Positions 35,331 to 43,574 of a DNA stretch of 64,000 bases are shown piece by piece. The translations under genes were made by a program, and so were the position numbers. The notes below the pieces were generated by a model that was not told where the DNA came from, did not search any database, and saw nothing but the letters and a program-made list of their open reading frames with translations. The number at the start of each line of letters is the position of its first letter. Positions within the stretch are counted from its first letter, which is position 1. The stretch is from Rhizobium tropici CIAT 899 (lineage in GTDB: Bacteria > Pseudomonadota > Alphaproteobacteria > Rhizobiales > Rhizobiaceae), in NCBI RefSeq assembly GCF_000330885.1, contig NC_020059.1, positions 547,001 through 611,000 on the forward strand. Reading direction: 5' to 3'.

Positions 35331-36014
35331 ATGGTTCCGAGAGTTGCTGTTGTAGAAGACGAGGAAGCGCTTAGCGTTCTGCTGCGCTACAATCTTGAGG
35401 CCGAAGGCTTCGAGGTGGACACGATCCTCAGAGGCGATGAGGCCGAGCTGCGTCTCCAGGAGCGCATCCCCGATCTCCTGATCCTCGACTGGATGCTCCC
35501 CGGCGTATCGGGCATCGAGCTCTGCCGCCGGCTGCGTATGCGGCCGGAGACGGAGCGCCTGCCGATCATCATGCTGACGGCCCGCGGCGAGGAAAGCGAG
35601 CGCGTGCGCGGGCTTTCGACCGGCGCGGACGATTATGTCGTCAAGCCGTTCTCGACGCCGGAGCTGATGGCTCGCGTCAAGGCGATGCTGCGGCGCGCCC
35701 GCCCGGAGGTTCTCTCCACGGTGCTGCGCTGCGGCGATATCGAGCTGGACCGCGAAACTCATCGCGTCCACCGCAAGAGCCGCGAAGTGCGGCTGGGGCC
35801 GACGGAATTCCGCCTGCTTGAGTTCCTGATGTCCTCGCCGGGCCGCGTCTTCTCGCGTTCGCAGCTGCTCGACGGCGTATGGGGTCACGATATCTACGTC
35901 GACGAACGCACGGTCGACGTCCATGTCGGCCGCCTGCGCAAGGCGCTCAATTTCTCCAATATGCAGGATGTCATCCGCACCGTTCGCGGCGCGGGCTACT
36001 CCATGGAAGCCTGA
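35331..36014 (+). CDS. phoB: Phosphate regulon response regulator PhoB
   Basis: 227-residue OmpR-type regulator. Receiver domain 1-120 has acidic residues VVEDEEA near 7-13, the phosphorylated Asp in ILDWMLPG near 53, and the switch Lys in DYVVKPFS near 105. The winged-helix domain covers about 130-225 (VFSRSQLLDGVWGHDIYVDERTVDVH as recognition region, shown in part). It binds the PHO boxes upstream of pstS and possibly phoR. Last gene of the cluster, with a terminator 40 bases downstream. AAAGGAGACCATAGGCGC precedes the ATG. Confidence 0.95.
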   Translation: MVPRVAVVEDEEALSVLLRYNLEAEGFEVDTILRGDEAELRLQERIPDLLILDWMLPGVSGIELCRRLRMRPETERLPIIMLTARGEESERVRGLSTGADDYVVKPFSTPELMARVKAMLRRARPEVLSTVLRCGDIELDRETHRVHRKSREVRLGPTEFRLLEFLMSSPGRVFSRSQLLDGVWGHDIYVDERTVDVHVGRLRKALNFSNMQDVIRTVRGAGYSMEA

Positions 36015-36057
36015 GCGGGGAGACCCGATCAGGCATCAACATAGCGGCGGAAACAGA

Positions 36058-36085
36058 AAACGGGCCTCAAGGGCCCGTTTCTTTA
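36058..36085 (+). terminator. Terminator after phoB, possibly bidirectional with gcrA
   Basis: AAACGGGCC (36058-36066), loop TCAAG, GGCCCGTTT (36072-36080), then CTTTAT. The run of A before the stem serves the convergent gcrA transcript. Confidence 0.85.
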
Positions 36086-36103
36086 TCTCAGTCATCAAGC
36101 CTC

Positions 36104-36640
36104 TCAGCCACGCGGCTGGGCCGGTCTACGCCGTTCATGCACCGGCTGGTAGGCCAGGCGCTGATGGTAGGTGCAGTAAGGCGATGAATCTGGGCTCTCG
36201 TTGCCGCAGAAATGGAAATCGTCCTTCAGCGGATCGCCGACCGGCCACTTGCAGGTGCGCTCCGTCAGTTCCGTCAGGCCGAGGCGGCGGGAGATCGGAA
36301 CGACGACGTTCGATGCCGGGCGATATTGGATTTCGTTGACGGAATCGATCTCGATCTCTTCCTTCAGCATGGTTGCGCCCTGCTGGCGGGCAACCACCGT
36401 GCGGGTAGCAACGCGCGATCCGTAGGTCGCAGCGCGAGGTGCCGCTGCGCTGCGCTTCGGCGTGCGTGCTGCGGTTGCCGTGCCGCCCGCCTTCGCTCGG
36501 CCGGGGAGGTTCAGGCGATGCACCTTGCCGATGACGGCGTTACGGCTCACGCCACCGAGCTGCGCAGCAATCTGGCTGGCGCTCAATCCTTCGGACCATA
36601 GCTTTTTCAGCTTCTCGACGCGTTCGTCTGTCCAATTCAT
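36104..36640 (-). CDS. gcrA: Cell cycle regulator GcrA
   Basis: 178-residue DNA-binding factor that works with sigma-70 at promoters methylated by CcrM at GANTC, controlling the alphaproteobacterial cell cycle. The N-terminal helical domain (1-45: NWTDERVEKLKKLWSEGLSA, then GVSRNAVIGKVHRLNLPGR) is the diagnostic GcrA region. A basic Ala-rich linker (about 46-90) and a C-terminal segment with CKWPVGDPLKDDFHFCGN follow. Convergent with phoB, divergent from argD. Four GANTC sites lie 145-181 bases upstream, consistent with methylation-linked autoregulation. Confidence 0.95.
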   Translation of the reverse strand: MNWTDERVEKLKKLWSEGLSASQIAAQLGGVSRNAVIGKVHRLNLPGRAKAGGTATAARTPKRSAAAPRAATYGSRVATRTVVARQQGATMLKEEIEIDSVNEIQYRPASNVVVPISRRLGLTELTERTCKWPVGDPLKDDFHFCGNESPDSSPYCTYHQRLAYQPVHERRRPAQPRG

Positions 36641-36784
36641 GCCCTGTCTCCGCTGTCGCGTTTCCGATGGCAGAATCCCTCACCATTGCCTCGCATGGTA
36701 TCGAGGCGCGAAACGCTCTAAAATTGTGGTGACTAGTTCCGCCGCATGCAGTCTAGCAATTGGTTTTTAACCTAGTGTGAGGCT

Positions 36785-36821
36785 GACTCCGTGACAAGAG
36801 TCGCGGGAATCTTGAGGAATC
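36785..36821. promoter_or_regulatory. Cluster of four CcrM (GANTC) sites
   Basis: GACTC (36785-36789), GAGTC (36798-36802), GAATC (36807-36811) and GAATC (36817-36821) lie within 37 bases; a fifth GAATC is at 36673-36677. Random spacing would be about one per 256 bases. They lie between gcrA and argD. Confidence 0.65.
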
Positions 36822-37064
36822 GATTTCGAGGTTTTCCCCAACTTGCTGTCCGGGCGTGGCATTTCTGCCATAGGCGCCGCCCGGCGCATCTCTTTTGCCG
36901 GCAAGTGTTTTCTCGCACCTGCTAAAACGGCAGTTTTGTTGACATCGCGGTGCAAAACATCAATAGTGCCCGAGCCGCCGCAAGGCGGCATTTTTGATTT
37001 TTTCGGACCCGTTTCATCAAATGGAAGCGATCGGTCCTTAAAGTTGTGATCAGGAGATAGGGCC

Positions 37065-38264
37065 ATGGCCGAGACCACGCCGCTTTACGACACCTACTTG
37101 CGCGCTCCGCTGCGGTTCGAGCGAGGCGAGGGCGTCTGGCTGGTCACTGAGAATGGCGAACGCTACCTCGATTTCGCAGCCGGCGTCGCGGTCAATTCGC
37201 TCGGTCATGCTCATCCCCATCTTGTCGCCGAACTGAAGGCGCAGGCCGACAAGGTCTGGCACCTGTCCAACCTCTATGAGGTGCCCGGTCAGGAGAAGCT
37301 GTCGAAGCGGCTGACGGAAGTGACCTTCGCCGACAAGGTGTTCTTCACCAATTCGGGCGCAGAAGCTCTGGAGTGCGCCATCAAGACTGCGCGGCGCTAC
37401 CAGTTCGCCAAGGGGCATCCCGAGAAGTTCCATATCATCACCTTCGAAGGCGCCTTCCACGGCCGCACCATCGCAACGATTGCCGCCGGTGGCCAGGAAA
37501 AATATATCGAAGGCTTCGGTCCGAAGGCCCCGGGCTTCGACCAGGTGCAGTTCGGCGATCTTGACGCCGTGCGTGCCGCCATCACGGATGCGACGGCTGC
37601 GATCCTGATCGAGCCGGTTCAGGGCGAGGGCGGCATTCGCCCGGCGACCAACGAATTCCTGCGCGGGCTGCGGGAGATCTGCGATGAGCACGGCCTGCTT
37701 TTGATCCTCGACGAAGTACAGTGTGGTGTCGGCCGTACCGGCAAGCTCTTCGCCCATGAATGGTCCGGTATCAAGCCTGACATCATGGCGGTCGCCAAGG
37801 GTATCGGCGGCGGTTTCCCGCTCGGTGCGTGCCTTGCGACGGCAGAAGCCGCTTCCGGCATGAAGGCCGGCACGCATGGCTCGACCTATGGCGGCAATCC
37901 GCTCGCCATGGCAGTCGGCAATGCGGTTCTCGATATCGTGCTTGCCGAAGGCTTCCTGCAGCATGTGCGCGATGTCTCGCTGGTATTCCGCCAGGGGCTC
38001 GCCTCGCTCAAGGATCGTTTTCCTGACATCATCGAGGACGTTCGCGGTGAAGGCCTGATGCTCGGCATCAAGGCGGCCATTCCGCAGGCGGACCTGCTGC
38101 AGGCGATCCGCGCCGAGCGTCTGCTCGGTGTTCCGGCCGGCGACAACGTCATCCGTCTGCTGCCGCCGCTGGTCGTCACTGCCGAAGAAGCACGCGAAGG
38201 TTTCGCTCGCCTGGAGCGCGCCGCCGAGCGTGCGCGCGCTGCCCGCACCAAGAAATCGGCTTGA
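37065..38264 (+). CDS. argD: Acetylornithine aminotransferase ArgD
   Basis: PLP enzyme of arginine biosynthesis that makes N-acetylornithine from its semialdehyde and glutamate. 399 residues, fold type I class III. The PLP phosphate site [15 protein letters not shown] lies near 99-113, the cofactor Asp in [15 protein letters not shown] near 211-225, and the Schiff-base Lys in [15 protein letters not shown] near 240-254. CAGGAGATAGGGCC precedes the ATG. Same strand as argF and hslO, but an intrinsic terminator separates argD from argF. Confidence 0.95.
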   Translation: MAETTPLYDTYLRAPLRFERGEGVWLVTENGERYLDFAAGVAVNSLGHAHPHLVAELKAQADKVWHLSNLYEVPGQEKLSKRLTEVTFADKVFFTNSGAEALECAIKTARRYQFAKGHPEKFHIITFEGAFHGRTIATIAAGGQEKYIEGFGPKAPGFDQVQFGDLDAVRAAITDATAAILIEPVQGEGGIRPATNEFLRGLREICDEHGLLLILDEVQCGVGRTGKLFAHEWSGIKPDIMAVAKGIGGGFPLGACLATAEAASGMKAGTHGSTYGGNPLAMAVGNAVLDIVLAEGFLQHVRDVSLVFRQGLASLKDRFPDIIEDVRGEGLMLGIKAAIPQADLLQAIRAERLLGVPAGDNVIRLLPPLVVTAEEAREGFARLERAAERARAARTKKSA

Positions 38265-38268
38265 ACTC

Positions 38269-38318
38269 AACGCCCGCAATTGGGGCGTTCCTGCCCCACG
38301 CGGGCGTTATTGTTTTTT
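38269..38318 (+). terminator. Strong terminator or attenuator between argD and argF
   Basis: AACGCCCGC (38269-38277) pairs with GCGGGCGTT (38300-38308), with an inner TGGGGC/GCCCCA stem (38281-38286 with 38293-38298), followed by ATTGTTTTTT. It fills most of the 73-base gap before argF. Confidence 0.85.
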
Positions 38319-38337
38319 CTGGAGTACAGGTAAGGAC

Positions 38338-39255
38338 ATGGCTTCTCCGAAACACTTTCTCGATCTCTCTGCCGTTCCGGCTGCCGATCTGCGCAATATC
38401 ATCGATGACGCGATCGTCCGAAAGAGCGCGCAGAAGGCCGGCACGGCCGACAAGCCGCTCGCCGGCAAGATGCTGGCGATGATCTTCGAGAAGCCGTCCA
38501 CCCGAACCCGCGTCTCCTTCGACGTCGGCATGCGGCAGCTGGGCGGCGAGACGCTGTTCCTCTCCGGCACCGAAATGCAGCTCGGCCGCGCCGAGACGAT
38601 CGGCGACACGGCGAAGGTGCTGTCGCGCTATGTCGACGCGATCATGATCCGCACGACCGATCACTCGCGCCTGTTGGAACTCGCGCAACATGCGACCGTT
38701 CCGGTCATCAATGCGCTGACCGACGACACGCATCCCTGCCAGATCATGGCCGATATCATGACCTTCGAAGAGCATCGCGGCCCGATCAAGGGCAAGACGC
38801 TTGCCTGGACCGGAGACGGCAACAACGTGCTGCATTCGCTGATCGAAGGGGCCGCCCGTTTCGGTTATCGCATGAATATGGCGGTACCCCTTGGTTCCGA
38901 GCCGAAGGATCACTATCTGAACTGGGCCCGCAATGAGGGCGCCGAAATCATGCTCTCGCATGATGCAGACCGTGCGGTCGCCGGCGCCGATTGCGTGGTA
39001 ACCGATACCTGGGTTTCCATGAATCAGGAACACCGGGCTCGCGGTCACAACGTCTTCCAGCCCTATCAGGTCAACAAGGCTTTGATGGCACAGGCCGGCA
39101 AAGACGCGTTGTTCATGCATTGCCTGCCCGCCCATCGCGGGGAGGAAGTGACGGACGAGGTGATCGATGGCCCGCAATCCGTTGTCTTCGATGAGGCGGA
39201 AAACCGCCTTCACGCGCAGAAGTCGATTCTTGCTTGGTGCCTGGGCGCGATCTGA
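38338..39255 (+). CDS. argF: Ornithine carbamoyltransferase ArgF
   Basis: Makes citrulline from ornithine and carbamoyl phosphate. 305 residues from ATG 38338 (AAGGAC upstream); a longer in-frame reading starts inside argD and crosses the terminator. The carbamoyl-phosphate motif [13 protein letters not shown] is near 49-61, the HPCQ motif in [11 protein letters not shown] near 131-141, and the ornithine-binding region [12 protein letters not shown] near 261-272. Second step partner of argD. Confidence 0.95.
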   Translation: MASPKHFLDLSAVPAADLRNIIDDAIVRKSAQKAGTADKPLAGKMLAMIFEKPSTRTRVSFDVGMRQLGGETLFLSGTEMQLGRAETIGDTAKVLSRYVDAIMIRTTDHSRLLELAQHATVPVINALTDDTHPCQIMADIMTFEEHRGPIKGKTLAWTGDGNNVLHSLIEGAARFGYRMNMAVPLGSEPKDHYLNWARNEGAEIMLSHDADRAVAGADCVVTDTWVSMNQEHRARGHNVFQPYQVNKALMAQAGKDALFMHCLPAHRGEEVTDEVIDGPQSVVFDEAENRLHAQKSILAWCLGAI

Positions 39256-39289
39256 AGATATTAAACCGCGTCTCAAAGGCGCAGGCCCT

Positions 39290-39400
39290 AGAGCCGGATG
39301 GTCTTAGGTCGAAGCGACCCAAGACCTGAATCCGGTCTAGAATCAAAGAAATAGAGCATGACGGCGCCCGAAAACCGCTCTCACTTTTCGGCGTCATGCT
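39290..39400. repeat. RIME-like palindromic mosaic, copy C
   Basis: Same architecture as copy A at 18254: a GGTCTTAGGTCG/CGACCCAAGACC palindrome (39300-39326), then AGCATGACG (39355-39363) against CGTCATGCT (39391-39399) with CCGAAAA/TTTTCGG inside. It lies between argF and hslO. Confidence 0.75.
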
Positions 39401-39414
39401 GCAGGAGTAAGCTA

Positions 39415-40404
39415 ATGGCAGAAAATGCCGCCTCGCTGGGTCAGTTCGATTTCGCCGGTGACGATCACGTGGTTCCCTTCCAGGTGGAAGGTCTCGATGT
39501 GCGTGGCCGTGCCGTACAGCTCGGTCCCCTGCTGGACACGATCCTTGCCCGGCACGACTATCCGACGCCGGTCGCGCGGCTGCTTGCCGAAGCCATCGTC
39601 CTGACCGTCCTGCTTGGCACGTCGCTGAAATTCGAAGGCAAATTCACCGTGCAGACCAAGGGCGACGGTCCCGTCGACCTTCTGGTCGCCGATTTCTCGA
39701 CACCGGAAAATGTTCGCGCCTATGCGCGTTTCAATGAAGAAGCGCTGGCAAAGGCAGTTAAGGAAGGCAGAACCGAGCCGGAGCAGCTGCTCGGCAAGGG
39801 CGTGCTCGCCTTCACCATCGATCAGGGCCGTTTCAGCCAACCTTATCAGGGTATCGTCGCGCTCGATGGTGCTTCGCTCGAAGAGATCGCCGGCACCTAT
39901 TTCCGCCAGTCGGAACAGATCCCGACCCGCGTGCGTCTGGGCGCTGCAGAGCTCTTCGATCGTGATGAGAACGGCAAGCCGCGTCACCGCTGGCGTGCCG
40001 GTGGCCTGATCGCGCAGTTCTTGCCGGAAGCGCCCGAGCGCATGCGCCAGCCGGACCTGCATGGCGGCGATGGCGATAGCGGCGCGCGTGATCACGCCGA
40101 GGACGATGCCTGGGCGGAAGCGCGCAGCCTGGTGGAAACCATCGATGCCGACGAGCTGACGGATCCGCTTGTTGGTACCGAGCGGCTTCTCTACCGCCTC
40201 TTCCACGAGCGCGGCGTCCGCGTCTATGAGCCGAAGGCCGTCTATGACCGCTGTTCGTGCTCGCGCGACAAGCTGAAGGGCGTCTTGAAAGGTTTCACAG
40301 CCGAGGAGATCGAGGCCAGTCAGGAGAATGGCGAGATCGCCGTCACCTGCGAGTTCTGCTCGACGACCTATCGCTTCGAAGTGTCGGAAATAGAGGTGGC
40401 CTGA
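39415..40404 (+). CDS. hslO: Redox-regulated chaperone Hsp33
   Basis: Cytosolic holdase activated by oxidation and heat. 329 residues from ATG 39415 (GCAGGAG upstream; longer reading rejected because it runs through the RIME element). The N-terminal substrate-binding domain covers 20-230. The C-terminal zinc switch has the expected four cysteines: CxC in YDRCSCSRDK near 279-288 and CxxC in TCEFCSTTYRF near 312-322. A charged insertion of about 25 residues (HGGDGDSGARDHAEDD) precedes it. AAGGGCGTGCTCGCCTT and later sequence show normal codon use. Confidence 0.93.
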   Translation: MAENAASLGQFDFAGDDHVVPFQVEGLDVRGRAVQLGPLLDTILARHDYPTPVARLLAEAIVLTVLLGTSLKFEGKFTVQTKGDGPVDLLVADFSTPENVRAYARFNEEALAKAVKEGRTEPEQLLGKGVLAFTIDQGRFSQPYQGIVALDGASLEEIAGTYFRQSEQIPTRVRLGAAELFDRDENGKPRHRWRAGGLIAQFLPEAPERMRQPDLHGGDGDSGARDHAEDDAWAEARSLVETIDADELTDPLVGTERLLYRLFHERGVRVYEPKAVYDRCSCSRDKLKGVLKGFTAEEIEASQENGEIAVTCEFCSTTYRFEVSEIEVA

Positions 40405-40410
40405 GGTCGC

Positions 40411-40803
40411 TCAGTTCAGCGTACGCAGCAGGTTAGGCGTATCCAGTGAAAAGGCGGGGATCTTGACATGGAATTGCTCCCCGCCGTCCGTTTCCATCTG
40501 GTAATGACCGAACATCATGCCTGACGGCGTATCCAGTGGGCAGCCCGAGGAATATTCGTAGGTATCGCCGGGCTTCAGGTGCGGCTGCTCGCCGACCACG
40601 CCGGGGCCTGTCACCTCATCCACGATGCCGTTCATGTCAGTGATGTGCCAATAGCGCGTTACCAGCTTCACGGCTTCCTTCGAGTGGTTGGAAATGACGA
40701 TGCGGTATCCCCAGACATAACGGTCATCATCCGGATCGGATTGCTCCTCCAGATAAAACGGCTCTACAACCACCTCGATGTCGCGTGTTAGGGCGCGATA
40801 CAT
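40411..40803 (-). CDS. apaG: ApaG domain protein
   Basis: 130 residues, the standard ApaG length, fibronectin-III-like fold. Start at 40803 ([15 protein letters not shown]); I drop a 24-residue upstream extension with no homology. The hallmark [25 protein letters not shown] is near 29-53 (first part YRIVISNHS), with [22 protein letters not shown] near 67-88. ApaG was linked to diadenosine tetraphosphate levels and Co2+ resistance, but its biochemical activity is unclear. Convergent with hslO, 6 bases apart. Confidence 0.93.
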   Translation of the reverse strand: MYRALTRDIEVVVEPFYLEEQSDPDDDRYVWGYRIVISNHSKEAVKLVTRYWHITDMNGIVDEVTGPGVVGEQPHLKPGDTYEYSSGCPLDTPSGMMFGHYQMETDGGEQFHVKIPAFSLDTPNLLRTLN

Positions 40804-41414
40804 GCCTGACACCTTGCCACTGCCCTGAAACGTCGAGCGCTCCTTGAAGCCGCATCGCCGTTTCAGCATTTTCAAGTTTGCGGCATATTATCCGCTTTCC
40901 ACCATTCCCGCAAAGTGCAGGATGTTTAGCGGTATCCTATAACCGATGCTTTCCGTCAAGGAACGGCGTAATGAAATCTTGCGTGAGCGGCCGGGACGGT
41001 TTTGATTCCAGCTATTACGGTTCATGTTGAAGGTTAACGAAGTCGTCTCCAAGTATCATAGGTCACCGTGATTTGATCTTATCTGCCGGAGTAGAGGTAG
41101 GCGCATCCTCCGTACTCAGGAAACGCTTGCCACGATCGTCCGTGGACTTCTGTGATCGATGGTCAACCTGATCGCCCGGCATCAAAACCTCCGGACCACA
41201 TAACCCCTGTTCCTTTTATATGTTCCTCTTGCAGGACTTGCATGAGATTCCCCTGCAGGAGGATTTCGGCTATCATCTGATTCTGGCATCGCCCATGCCT
41301 CCCCCCTCCATTCGGGAAAGTATATTTCATGCAGGGCCGTCGATATCCAAACCGACTGTTTGAGCGCCTGGCATAAGGAGGGGTTGCGGTCATTGCTCGC
41401 AATAGGAGGTTTAT
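40804..41414. other. Intergenic region between apaG and the DnaB-like gene
   Basis: 611 bases with no gene I can support. Notable items are a weak EcfG-like GGAAC-N17-CGTG (40960-40985, last base wrong), repeated CTGCAGG-type words near 41229-41262 and a good AATAGGAGGTTTAT ribosome site for the next gene. Divergent promoters are expected here. Confidence 0.4.
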
Positions 41415-42128
41415 ATGAGGCTTTCTGCCCCTGTTTATCATTTGAAACGTAAGGCGAGGCTCCTGTCCCGCCAGCAGAACATCCCCTTGCACGCCGCGCT
41501 GGATCGCGTCGCGGCCGTCGAGGGTTTCGCAGGCTGGAGTTTGCTTGCAAGCAAAACGAACTCAGCCGTGCCCGTCGGCGAGCTGTATTCGCGTTTAAGC
41601 CCGGGCGATCTGGTGCTGATCGGCGCACGGCGCGGTCACGGCAAGACCCTGATGAGCCTGAGGCTCGCCGTCGAAGCCATGAAGGCTGGCAATCGCGGTG
41701 TCTTCTTCACGTTGGAGGACACGGAAAAGGTCGTTCTGGACCGTTTTCCGGTCATCGGTGCCGATCATGCGGAATTTGCTGATCTATTCGAGTTCGACAA
41801 TTCGGACGCCATCAGCGCCGAATATATCGTGGAGAGGCTGGCTCAGGCATCGCCTGGCACGCTGGCCGTGGTCGATTATCTGCAGCTGCTGGATCAGAAG
41901 CGGGAGAATCCGGAACTAATGATCCAGGTTCGGATATTGAAGACGTTTGCACGCGCCAGAGGCGTTATCGTCGTCTTCATCTCGCAGATCGACCGTTCCT
42001 ACGACCCCGCGTTGAAGCCCGTGCCCGATCTTGCGGATGTTCGCCTGCCGAATCCGCTGGATCTCAAATTGTTCGACAAGATGGTCTTCCTGAACAACGG
42101 CCTGGTCGAATTCAAGGTCGCCAGCTGA
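41415..42128 (+). CDS. Orphan DnaB/RecA-like ATPase
   Basis: 237 residues. Residues 8-50 form a small helical module (LKRKARLLSRQQNIPLHAAL then EGFAGWSLLASK). A RecA-type ATPase core follows: Walker A IGARRGHGKTL near 69-79, a switch segment VFFTLEDTEKVV near 95-106, Walker B LAVVDYLQLLDQ near 151-162, and VIVVFISQIDR near 183-193. This is the C-terminal fold of replicative helicase DnaB, but without the DnaB N-terminal domain and only about half the length. It is not the cell's replicative helicase; its role is unknown. Behind a long 5' gap and monocistronic. Confidence 0.65.
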   Translation: MRLSAPVYHLKRKARLLSRQQNIPLHAALDRVAAVEGFAGWSLLASKTNSAVPVGELYSRLSPGDLVLIGARRGHGKTLMSLRLAVEAMKAGNRGVFFTLEDTEKVVLDRFPVIGADHAEFADLFEFDNSDAISAEYIVERLAQASPGTLAVVDYLQLLDQKRENPELMIQVRILKTFARARGVIVVFISQIDRSYDPALKPVPDLADVRLPNPLDLKLFDKMVFLNNGLVEFKVAS

Positions 42129-42154
42129 CGAGCTGCCAATTGTCTAAAGGCAAT

Positions 42155-42185
42155 CGAGCCGTCCGGAGAAAATCCGGGCGGCTCG
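42155..42185. terminator. Hairpin between convergent ATPase and metZ genes
   Basis: CGAGCCGTCCGG (42155-42166) pairs with CCGGGCGGCTCG (42174-42185) with one G-U, loop AGAAAAT. There is no U-run on either side, so termination may need Rho. Confidence 0.6.
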
Positions 42186-42192
42186 ACCGATA

Positions 42193-43380
42193 TCAGGCGG
42201 AAACCTGCTCGAGAGCGCGGGCGAAATCTTCGACCAGATCTGCGCTGTCCTCGATGCCGGCGGAGAAGCGCACGGTGCCCGGCGAAATGCCGAGTTCGGC
42301 GCGGGCTTCGTCGGTGAGGTTCTTGTGCGTCGTGGTGGCCGGATGCGTGATCAGGCTCTTCGAGTCGCCGAGATTGTTGGAGATCTTCACGATCTCAAGC
42401 GCGTTCTGCAGCTTGAAGGCCGCTTCCTTGCCACCCTTCAGCTCGAAGGCGACCAGCGTCGAGCCGCCGCTCATCTGCTTGGCGATGATCTCGGCCTGCG
42501 GATGGTCCTTGCGGCCGGGATAGATCACGCGGGCGACCTTGTTGGTCTGCTCGGCGAGGAAATCGGCAATCTTGGAGGCATTCGCCGTCTGCTGCGCAAC
42601 GCGCAGCGGCAACGTCTCGATGCCCTTCAGCAGCGTCCATGCGGTAAACGGCGACATGGCCGGGCCGGTATGGCGGAAATAGTCCTGCAGGTTCTCGTCG
42701 ATCCACTGCTTGTCGGAGAGGATGACGCCGCCGAGCGAACGGCCCTGGCCGTCGATATGCTTGGTGGCGGAATAGACGACGATGTGGGCGCCGAGTTCGA
42801 GCGGCTTCTGGAAGAGCGGCGTCGCAAAGACGTTATCGACCACGACCTTGGCGCCGATCTGGTTGGCGAGCTTGGCGACAGCTGATATATCGACCACTTC
42901 CAGCGTCGGATTGGTCGGGCTTTCGAGGAAGAAGACCTTGGTGTTCGGGCGGATGGCCTTTTCCCAGTTCTCGGTGAAACGACCATCGACCAGCGTGCAT
43001 TCGATGCCGTATTTCGGCGCGAGCGTTTCGACCACCCAGCGGCAGGAGCCGAAGAGCGCACGGGCGGCAACGATATGATCGCCGGCCTTCAACTGGCAGA
43101 GGATGGCGGCAGAAACGGCGGCCATGCCCGAAGCTGTGGCGCGGGCGTCTTCAGCGCCTTCCAGAGCGCACATGCGCTTTTCGAACATGTCGTTGGTCGG
43201 GCTGCCGTAGCGGGCGTAGATGAAGCCATCCGTTTCGCCCTTGAAGCGGGCTTCCGCCGCTTCCGAGGTGTCATAGACGAAGCCCTGGGTCAGATAGATT
43301 GCTTCGGAGGTCTCGCCGAATTGCGAACGGAGTGTTCCGCCGTGAACGAGCTGGGTTGCGGGGCGCCAAGTCTTGCTCAT
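42193..43380 (-). CDS. metZ: O-succinylhomoserine sulfhydrylase MetZ
   Basis: PLP enzyme that makes homocysteine directly from O-succinylhomoserine (or the acetyl ester) and sulfide. 395 residues from 43380 (MSKTWRPATQLVHGG); the 24-residue extension in frame overlaps the riboswitch terminator. Family features: YARYGSPTNDMFEKR near 57-71, ARALFGSCRW near 104-113, and the Schiff-base lysine in VVYSATKHIDGQGRSLGG near 202-219. Cys is absent from the cystathionine-synthase-specific positions I can see, but exact specificity is by family. A SAM-II riboswitch with terminator precedes it, so it is shut off by S-adenosylmethionine. Confidence 0.92.
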   Translation of the reverse strand: MSKTWRPATQLVHGGTLRSQFGETSEAIYLTQGFVYDTSEAAEARFKGETDGFIYARYGSPTNDMFEKRMCALEGAEDARATASGMAAVSAAILCQLKAGDHIVAARALFGSCRWVVETLAPKYGIECTLVDGRFTENWEKAIRPNTKVFFLESPTNPTLEVVDISAVAKLANQIGAKVVVDNVFATPLFQKPLELGAHIVVYSATKHIDGQGRSLGGVILSDKQWIDENLQDYFRHTGPAMSPFTAWTLLKGIETLPLRVAQQTANASKIADFLAEQTNKVARVIYPGRKDHPQAEIIAKQMSGGSTLVAFELKGGKEAAFKLQNALEIVKISNNLGDSKSLITHPATTTHKNLTDEARAELGISPGTVRFSAGIEDSADLVEDFARALEQVSA

Positions 43381-43400
43381 GCCATCACCACTTTCAAAAC

Positions 43401-43430
43401 AAAAAAACCGGTCGCAAAAGCAGACCGGTT
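43401..43430 (-). terminator. Terminator forming the SAM-II expression platform
   Basis: On the minus strand AACCGGTC (43430-43423) pairs with GACCGGTT (43413-43406), followed by a run of seven T. It lies between the aptamer and the metZ start, as needed for transcription attenuation. Confidence 0.88.
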
Positions 43431-43440
43431 CAACCCCGGT

Positions 43441-43495
43441 CTTTTTAGCCATTTGTTTAACGTGGCTGCAAGCCGACCGGCCAAATCACCACGGG
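43441..43495 (-). promoter_or_regulatory. SAM-II riboswitch aptamer
   Basis: The minus strand reads CGTGGTGATTTGGCCGG, then TCGGCTTGCAGCCACG, then TTAAACAAATGGCTAAAAAG. These blocks match the SAM-II (metA motif) consensus: P1 CGTGG/CCACG, the pseudoknot GCTAAAAAG and the conserved GATTTGG core. This class is known upstream of metA, metC and metZ in alphaproteobacteria. Confidence 0.93.
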
Positions 43496-43574
43496 ATAAG
43501 TTGCAATACTGCCGTTGACGGCTTGCGTCAATTCCCTGAGTTTGGTTTTGTCTGCGGCAAATTATGAGAGAAGC

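Noticed and set aside
40960..40985. EcfG-like promoter GGAAC-N17-CGTG
   Set aside because: The last consensus base is wrong and it faces a gene 430 bases away, so I do not list it as a promoter.
41163..41628. Long minus-strand open frames in the apaG-ATPase gap and the start of the ATPase gene
   Set aside because: No ribosome site, no domain-like sequence, and they overlap the well-supported plus-strand gene.
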